Shown here piece after piece: positions 1 through 7,800 of a DNA stretch of 17,500 bases. The stretch lies in the NCBI GenBank assembly GCA_018398765.1, contig JAHBMJ010001212.1, positions 15,717-33,216 of the forward strand. Reading direction: 5' to 3'. The position numbers were made by a program, and so were the translations under genes. Position 1 is the stretch's first letter; every line of letters starts with the position of its first letter. The notes under the pieces were generated by a model. That model did not search any database, was not told the DNA's origin, and worked only from the letters and a program-made list of their open reading frames with translations. The DNA is from Chromera velia. Lineage: Eukaryota; Sar; Chromeraceae.

Positions 1-671
1 GGGGGGGGGGGGGGAGGAGAGAGAGCACCTTTGAAGACCTCCTGGCAATCGCTTTGCGTCGCTGAAACAAGAAGGGACTTTCCATTTCTTTGCCTTTCTG
101 CCGCCCACTTTTCTGAACGTGTTGCTCTCTACGTCCCCACCTTTCGTCTCTGCACCTTTGATGAGTCCTGTTGAGTCTGGGCGTCCGGTTGGAAACAAGA
201 AAACGATGATTATGCGGCACCGGCCTTACCGTCAACTTTTTCCTTCTTCTTCTGTGTGCCAATCAATGGACATGTTTCCGCAGAAAGACGACGGAAAGGA
301 GGACAAGCCGATGCCCCCTCTTCTTTGGGCAGTCCTCTTGAACCTTTTGGTCAGCTTTCATGTCTGTCTGGCCCAGTATTTTTGGGGCTTGTGCTATCGT
401 TGCAAAGCTCTTTTTCTGCTTCATCCATATTTGCTGCTTTATTCTCCTCTTCTCTTCGCCCTTCCTTCCGACAGTCCAATCAGAGCGCGTGCGCCAATCA
501 AGACACCGATATTGACTTTCTCTCTTCCTTTCCCCTTTCCTTCCCTTCTGACCACTCTCCCTGCGCTACTACGAACACAGCAATGAATTCTTTATCTGTT
601 TCTATCCGACACGATCCACCCAGGCACCCTCCCATTTACTCACTCACTTGCTCATGCTCCCTTCCCTTCAG
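1..671 (+). other. C/T-rich non-coding leader or intron upstream of the first resolved exon
   Basis: The window opens with a G run (1-14), which may be a contig or gap edge. Positions 27-57 can be read as TFEDLLAIAL, which faintly resembles the start of a DDT domain, but the only nearby GT (58) gives phase 1 while the exon at 672 needs phase 0, so I do not join it. The rest is strongly pyrimidine-rich on the plus strand, like the gene's proven introns. Open frames here encode leucine/serine/proline-rich junk typical of C/T tracts. The 3' end (TTCAG, AG at 670-671) is a good acceptor. It is therefore either an intron of a gene whose start lies off the window, or a 5' leader. Confidence 0.55.
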
Positions 672-1652
672 GATATGTGCCTCGCCGCGATTCCTCCTGA
701 GTGGATGGACGAGCAACGACGGGAGTATACCGAGCAGATCAACGAGATGGAGGAGGGAGACCGCTGGGAGATGATCGGACAGGCACAGGAACAGGAGGAG
801 CAAGGAGAGGAAGGGGAAGAGGAGGACACTGATGAGACGATGGGAGTGGAAGAGGAGGGAAAAGGGGGACGAGAGAAGAGAGCACAGAAGGCAGGAGAAA
901 GTGGGACGAGGGAAAAAGGAAAAGAGAGATCCCTTCCCTTGAACCCCTATCTTTTGGAGGTCCGTCGCCTGTTCCTCTCAGTAATTGCCTCATCTATCTG
1001 CGTGTCGTCCTGCTCGCTATTTCGCTTCCCTGCCTGCGTGCGTGCCCGATCGCCTCGTTTGCTTGCCTGCCTGTCCTTCTGACTGCTTCCTCTCTCTCAA
1101 CTGATTCGGACTGCCTCATGGTTCCTTCGTTCCTTCCTCTCCTTTCTGCCCCCCCGATCAAACCCTTGCAGACGCACTTGCAGAGCCAGAGGGACGGTAT
1201 CAGACCTGAGGGTCTCGATATCCTCACCTTCGGCAACTGGGCAGACCTCCTTGCGCGTCTGTCTGAAAACCCAAGGGTGCGAAATCTGGTGGGTTGCTTT
1301 CCATGTGTCCGATTCCTGGTGCATAGAACATCTATTAGATGCAAGGAGAAGCATTCTCCCTGTTTCTCTGCCTTTTTTCCTGCCCGCTTCCCTGCCTCCT
1401 TTCCTCTGTCTGGATTTTTTCTTGGTCAGACTCAAGCAATCGCTCATCGAACGAGATCAAAACTTTTCGTTTATTCCGAATTCATGTGGGTTTTGTGGTT
1501 TGGATGGAAGGCATGTCCGTTTGTTGTGTGCCTCTGTCTGTGTGTGTGTTGTGATGCAGCTGTTTCGCCCCCCCCTTCCGAGTTACGAAGAGGGAAACGG
1601 TCTGAAGAACCCTGACGAGGGGGTCGAGGGGATGCCCACAGAGGAAGCGGTG
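672..1652 (+). other. Exons 1-3: acidic N-terminal part, possible end of a DDT-like domain
   Basis: Three phase-0 exons (672-959, 1172-1288, 1560-1652) encode residues 1-166. Exon 1 begins DMCLAAIPPEWMDEQRR, then becomes a glutamate/glycine/lysine-rich stretch and ends in NPYLLE. Exon 2 contains PEGLDILTFGNWADLLARL, a helix in the place where DDT proteins carry their third helix before WHIM1. The resemblance is positional and weak. Exon 3 (LFRPPLPSYEEGN onward) has no recognisable motif. Donors are GTCCGT, GTGGGT and GTAAGT. Confidence 0.55.
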
Positions 1653-1787
1653 GTAAGTGCTTCAGTCAGTCAGGCAGATCTCGACTGCGTTGGATTCACT
1701 CCTCCCTACTAGCGGCAGGAGAGAGAGATAATGAATCTGACAACATGCATGAGCCCTTCCTTTTGTTTCCTTCCCTTCGTGGAGTTG

Positions 1788-1847
<60 letters not shown>

Positions 1848-4800
1848 GGAGGGAGGGAAGCGGCAGGCGGAGGACAGAGAAATGGAATGAGCGAGAGTCA
1901 TGTCGAATGGGGATCACTTTTTTCTTTCTGACTGATACATAGAAAGAGCACAGCATGTCTTGGCAGCGTCGATCATGCATTCATATGCGCATTCGCATTC
2001 GTACATCAAATAATCCCCCCCCCCTCCCCCTGTCTTCCTCTCTGTGCAGTCGAATGCCGACCTCGCCAGTTCTCTTCGCCAGCTCTCTCTCCGGGACTTT
2101 CGTCTTCTGCGCCCTGCAGACAAAGTTACGGTCAGTCTCGCAGATCGAGGCGCAACCATGCGGATTTTTTTGCGTCCACGTTTAGTTTTTTTATCATTTT
2201 TTCGTTGGTTGCAGATTCTTCGTCTCCTGGTGGACGTTCTGTTTGAGTCCGAGCTGCCTCGTCTGTGGGTGGATGAGAGGGCTGAGATCATCCGGCAGAA
2301 GCAGAAGGAGGTCGAGGAACAGAGAAAAGCGGATAAGTCAGTTTGTTCCCTTCCGTTTTTGCTTCCTTCCTCTCTTCCTTTCTTCCATTGTTCTTCCATC
2401 TTTTTTCATTCCGCTGAGTCAGCAGACGGGGAGAGGCTCAGGATCGGATCGCAGAGGGTTTGCCGAAAAAGTACATGGGGGGGCTGCATTGCATCCATCG
2501 AATATCTTCTTGGAAACTGATTGTGTGAAAGGTGCCGTACGCATAATGCTCGACTGGTTCCCTCCTCTGTTTGTTTCTCAGAGAGCTGGAGAAGGACGAG
2601 GAAGAGAGGAGAATGAAGTACGATAATCTGATGGCAGAGAAGCGTTTCAGAGAGGCGGCGGAACTGAAGAAGAAAAAGAAGGCGCCGCCCCCCTTGAGTG
2701 AGATCAAAGACCCAAAACTTCGGGAGATCACACTCCAGATAGCCACTGTAGAGGCAGACTATGTTGCGAGGAAGGAGGAGAGAGAGAGGGCGAAGAAGAT
2801 TCCTCCTACTGAGAGGCAACTGGGAGCTCTGAAGGAGCAGTGGAAGCTCGAGGCAGTGAAAGAAAGGGAAAAGCTGGAAACGAAGAAGCAACAGCTGGAG
2901 GACCCGGTAGGTCTACGTCGGACCTCACCCCCCTGCAACTGACTCTGTGCGTGCGTACGTGTTTGCGTGCTGTGTGCATAAGGAGAAGGAAGAGCCTGTT
3001 TCCACCAGCTCCCGTGTGCTCTCCTAAGACCTGTCTGCTGTTTCTGTTGGAATGCGTTTTCTGTGGCGCATCCAGCATTTGATCGAATCTCTTGAGTGTA
3101 CGTACTTTTGCACATCGATCGATGTGCTTCCCCTTCCCTTCCCTGGCCTGGTTTTTCTTTCTTTCCCCTGGACGCTGCATGCAGTGTCATGTTCGCTGCT
3201 GGTTTGCTGAAGATCGGTGAAACTTTTTGAAGAAGTCGTCTCAAGAAAAGGGAATAAATAATCGACGTACGCTCCTTTTGGTCCTCTCTTCGTATGTGCA
3301 GGCATGGTTCGAGCGCCTGGCTGAGTTAAACAGTTTGGAGAGAAAAGTTGGGGATGATGAGAGGAAGCGGAAAAAGAGAGATGAGAGAAGGGAGGCCCTA
3401 GAAAAGAGGTGGGTGTGTCTGCATGGGGTTTGTGCGTGCTTCCGTGCGTGTGTGCGTGGATATGAAAGCGCAGACAGAGCTTGCGTGCGCCTGTTTGTCT
3501 GTTTGTGACTTCGCTGGTTTGCTCTCTCTGTCCTTTTTTGCTGTCTAAGCTTGTGCAGACTCAAAATGACTCTCGATCGGATCTTTTGGAGTTCTGCATT
3601 CTCTCCCTTTTTCCTTCTGCCTGCGAAACGAAAATGGGAAGACCAGGGAAGAACAGAAAGGAGGAAAGGAAGAAAATGAGAAGACAGACAGACAGACAGA
3701 CAGACACACAGACATATGATTCATTTGAGTCTTTTACCCCTTTCCCCTTTCTCTTCTCCTCTGTCTGAATGCAAATTCCCCCCCTTGACATGACATGATG
3801 ACGATGTGATGAGTTGATGAGTTGATGGGTGCAGCCTCGAAGGTGCCCTCGATGAGATGGCGGTGAGAGTCGAACCTCTCGGACACGACCGGCACAAAGT
3901 GTCGTACTGGGTCCGTGGGTGGGTGGGTGGGTGGGTGGGTTCTCTCTCTTTCTCTCTGTTGTTTTTTTACCTGCTGGTTCCGGTCGTGTTTGAAGAAGGC
4001 GAGAGTTGAAAACGATCGGGGAAATTGAGCGGTTGGGGGTATGTCTCCGGGGTGGTGATGGTTGTCGAAAGAACCTTCGATGTCTCTTTGATGACTTGTT
4101 TGGTTCCCTTTCCTCTGATCTGATCTGATCTTCTCGTCATGTCATGCAGCGGTTTGCCTTTGTCCACGAGCGCTTGTTCAGACTGAAGGAGGGGGGGGAT
4201 GAAGACGAGGAAGAGGAAGACGGCGAGGACGAATCAATGGCCTCCCCTCCTCAGCACCAGGAGCAGCAGGGTCACCCTCAGTGGGAAGCTTTTGTGTATC
4301 GTGAATCTCTCGAAGATCTGGAGCGGTCTCTCTGTGAGAAGGGAAAGAGAGAAAAGGACCTGAAGGAAAACATCCTTTCTCGAAAGGCGGCTTTCACTGA
4401 GCACATGAAAGAAAGGTAGGTAAATGGGCGGCCACTCGCACAGGCAGGCATAGAAAGAAAAAGAGAAGAGAGGAAGGGGATCTGCGGACCTTCCTTCAGT
4501 CAGTTTGTCTCCTCACATACATACAGCCCTCTTGCGTAGCGGCACGACTTTTTGTTTCTCCTACCTGCCCAAGGGTTTCCGTTTTCTTTTATGGACTCTT
4601 CGCGTGAAATTACCTCCTCTTCCTGCAATGCATTTTTATTGCTTGCTGACAAGCTGATTCGATACGTAAAAATCGTCAAATCCCATACGCCCGCTGCTTC
4701 ATTCCTTCCTTTCTTCCTTCCTTGCGTCAGTCCTTTCTTCCTTCCTTTCCGCCTGCCTTTTCTTGATCTCTTTCGCCTTTTTGTTGTCTCTGATGATCAT

Positions 4801-7800
4801 TTGCCTGTCTGCAGACCGGCACCCGCTCCGCCAGCACCAGAGGGCGACGCCGCACTGGCCAAAGCCTTGGAGGAAGAGAGACAGGTCGGTCGGTCGGTCG
4901 GTCGGTATGCTGTGTGTGCTTGGGGAGGGGCAGGATGAGATGAGAGCCCGGCATGTCAAATTTTGGGCATCCCGCCATACTCCCTGCTCTTCGACATTTG
5001 TTTCTCCAGTTACTCTGTTTCATGTCTTTGAGGCTGACTCTGTCAGTGAGTGTGTTTGTGATGCATAGATCTGGAAGCGAGTCCCTTGCATCGCTTGTGC
5101 CTTTGTTGTGTTGCAGGGTCCAACCCTCCGCGTTCGGCAGACCCGGCACGGCTCGGCTGTGACGTCCTTCAAAATCCCGGACACCCCCTGCGACGACCCG
5201 TGGGAGTACAAGAATCACTTCAGGCAGTGGATAGGCCCCCTGGAGGACTGTCGAATCCCCAGAGAGTTGCAGCACTGGCTCCTGCAGGAACACGAGGCCA
5301 GGCAGTTCGACATGGAACCTGCACCGAAGAGCCATCTCGAGGGTCGGTCGAGGCCCTCACAATACTTCGAAGGAAGAGCTTTTTGGGAGAAGCCCAAGAG
5401 CACCCGGTTGTTAATGATTTCTAATTAGGACCAGCAACGGCAGAGCCACAGCAGAAACAGGCCTGCAGAAGAATCGTGCGAGAGCATCATTTTTGCGTCC
5501 CATGGAACCAGTGAGGAGATATGCAGCGGAGAATGCCTCATTCAGTCTCTCTCTCTCTCTCTCTCCGCTCTTTTGGCGTCTCTCTTTTCAACGGGACCAT
5601 GCCTGTGGATTTGTGCGTCCTCATCCTCGCGAGGTTGTGTGTTGAAAGGAGAGACAAGCAGGCATGAATCTATTTGCATAGGCCTTTTTTCTTTCTCTTC
5701 TTATTGTGCGTGCGATTGTGCGGCTTTCTCTTCGTCTCTACCCCCTCGATCCCTCCACCCCCCCCCCACGCATGTGCAGCGGCCTCGAAGACCTTCGAAC
5801 GGATGTCCCAAGTCCTCACCGAGAGTGACACCGTCGAGGAAGTGTTCCTGTGGGAGAAGGACGATCCGGGGAGAGAGGCCGTGGAGAATGTGGCGGACCG
5901 CATTTTTGAGGATCCAGACGGCAGTGCAGTGAGCCCGAACAAGGACTGTGAGGAGAACGTGGAGAGAGTGCGGAAGGTCCTGCAAGAGTTTGAGGAGACT
6001 CTGCGGGCTGCTTCGGTCAGTCGGTTGGGTTGCTTTCCCATTCCTTCTTTTTCTTTTCTCTTCTTTCTTCCTCTCTGCCTTCCTCCCTTTCCGGCAGCAA
6101 GGTTCTGCTTCAATGGAAAGGTCTCTTCTTGCAAAGCTTCTTTTCTGCTTTTTGTTTTTTGAGGATTGTATCAAGCGGCTGGTTGCGAGACGAGAATCTG
6201 AAACGCATTCTCGTGCATGAAAAGGTATCGTCACTCCGGTCAGAAGAGGTGAGCATAGGTGGGTGTCTCTGGAGGAATGAAGAGAAGAATGTGTTGGAGG
6301 GTACGAAGCGACTCAAATAAGTTCTTGCCGCTGCTTACGCTACGATAAGCTGTGAGTTCGTGAGATCACTCCGGACGACTGGAAGGCTCATGTCAGCCTT
6401 TTTGGAGTCTTAAAGGTATGGCGTATTGCGCGCGTTGCTGAAAGTTGTGGTTTCGTCTTTCTCTGTGTTTCTCTTTGTTTTCGCATACAGCGTCCATCCC
6501 TTTCCTGTTGCGACTGGGCTTGCTGCAGATGCGGATGAGGCATGCTCGGGAGGAAGCAAAGAAGGAGAGGGAAAAGAAGGAAAGGGCGCAGTCACTTGCG
6601 TTGGCTGGTCTTCCGCCTCAGCCGTCTGGCCCTGTAGTGGGGGAGGGGGAAGTCTCTGTTGTCCCCGGACAGCAGAATTCTGCACAGACTGCAGCGGGGA
6701 CGGCCTCCTCGTCTGCAGCAGTAGAGCAGGGACCCCAGGCAGCAAACCCATCAGTGTCCCATACAGGTGCTGCCCCCTCCTCCCTCCCGCCTACTAGCGT
6801 CTCCCCCCGCCCCTCTGCGGAAAGCGCCCAGAGAGTCGGAGAGGGAGGGCAGGACACAGGCACTTCCTCCGCTTCTTCCTCCTCCTCTGCCTCCGCTGCA
6901 GACGAGAGGAGAAGGAGGGAAGGGGAGATCGGGGCAGATGATGTAGACATGAAGGAGGCCACTGCTCCTGCTTCCTCTCTTCCGACCGCCAAAGTGAAAG
7001 AAGAAGAAGAAGAAGAGAAAATCCCTCCAAAACCCGAAGTGGGGGACAAAGAGAAGCCAGAGGAAAACAAGTGTGGGAAGGACCCCCCCCCGCCGGGGGC
7101 CCTTGAAGAAAAGGGGAAGCAGCAAGCAGCGGAAGGGGGGGAGGGGAGCAATGACGTGAAGACTTCAGGAGGGAGTCAGGACTCCCTGCAGGGAGAGTCC
7201 AACAAAGAGAACCTCCAAGCTCCCATGCAGAAGACATCTTCTACATCGCAGCAGCCCGACGAATTCAGTGCGCCTGTGGGGGATCCGGCTGGGGACCGGA
7301 CGAACGGAGTGAAGAGTGAAGAGGGAAAGGAGGACGACAAAGGGAAAGACAAGTCTATTGAGACGGACGCTCCCGATGTCCTGATGCATCCAGCGGGAGA
7401 TCAGCCTCTTGAGGTGAAAGCCCAACCTTCTCTTCACCCGCATGAGGAGGACAAGGACGCGTTCGCGTTCACAGCCCCGTCTGCCTCCCCCCTTCCTGCT
7501 GCAGAGCTGATTGAGACTGCCCACGAGTACCTGTTCACCTCTGTGTATGAGGCCAAGCAATGGAGGGACGAGGTCGCCTCTGCGCATACCCTCTCGACTC
7601 TCTGCAGCTGTGCCGTGTGGCTTGCCCTCAGGTCAGTCAGTCAGTCAGTTGGAGCTCTGTTAGGCTGTAATCACTTTTCTCCTCTGTTTCCCTAGGTTAA
7701 CTGTATGATAAAGCCTTTTTCTTGCTGTCATTGTAAAGCAGAGAAGCAAAAACATCAAGGCATGTCATATGAGAAAACTTGGGTACGGCATTTTTCAGCC

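Larger units (their letters stand above)
3835..4415 (+). other. Exons 8-9: WHIM2/WSD domain
   Basis: Exon 8 (3835-3910) ends RVEPLGHDRHKVSYW (residues 389-403) and exon 9 (4150-4415) starts RFAFVHERLF. Splicing makes the G-x-D-R-x(4)-Y-W-R-F motif that defines WHIM2/WSD. After an acidic, Gln-rich insert (residues 420-447), the second half follows: WEAFVYRESLEDLERSL, then GKREKDLKENI, matching the usual 'W-x-x-y-x-x-x-e-x-L-d-x-L-x-x-x-L-x-x-x-G-x-R-E-x-x-L'. This is the strongest family evidence in the gene. It also independently supports the 3910/4150 splice, because the conserved motif spans it. Confidence 0.82.
4815..6015 (+). other. Exons 10-12: unrecognised middle segment
   Basis: Exons 4815-4884, 5117-5342 and 5780-6015 encode residues 492-669. 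The first is an Ala/Pro linker. The second contains a compact-looking stretch (PTLRVRQTRHGSAVTSFKI, then CDDPWEYKNHFRQWIGPLED and PRELQHWLLQEHEARQF) rich in aromatic residues, likely folded, that I cannot assign. The third is an acidic helical segment (SKTFERMSQVL to RVRKVLQEFEETLRAAS). The donor after exon 11 (GTCGGT at 5343) gives phase 1, which exactly meets the acceptor at 5780. If that intron is retained the frame runs 83 bp further to TAG at 5426-5428. Confidence 0.7.

Noticed and set aside
119-774. Two overlapping plus-strand open frames of 155 and 172 codons
   Set aside because: Both are Leu/Ser/Phe/Pro-rich translations of C/T tracts, lack motifs and resemble the gene's introns.
1430-1556. 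Candidate extra exon after a TCAG at 1429
   Set aside because: The exon at 1560 joins 1288 in phase without it, and the frame after 1430 does not lead into 1560 correctly.
4727-5335. 202-codon minus-strand open frame
   Set aside because: It crosses two exons and an intron whose sense reading matches the phase chain; it has no domain and contains repeat-derived DRPTDRP.
6170-6221. Candidate extra exon encoding GWLRDENLKRILVHEK
   Set aside because: The upstream AAG would be a poor acceptor compared with the gene's TGCAG sites, and 6015 joins 6529 directly in phase 0.
6618-7237. Minus-strand open frames of 124-177 codons
   Set aside because: They are antisense of the low-complexity exon 6529-7631; Ser/Leu/Phe runs mirror Glu/Lys/Gly codons.
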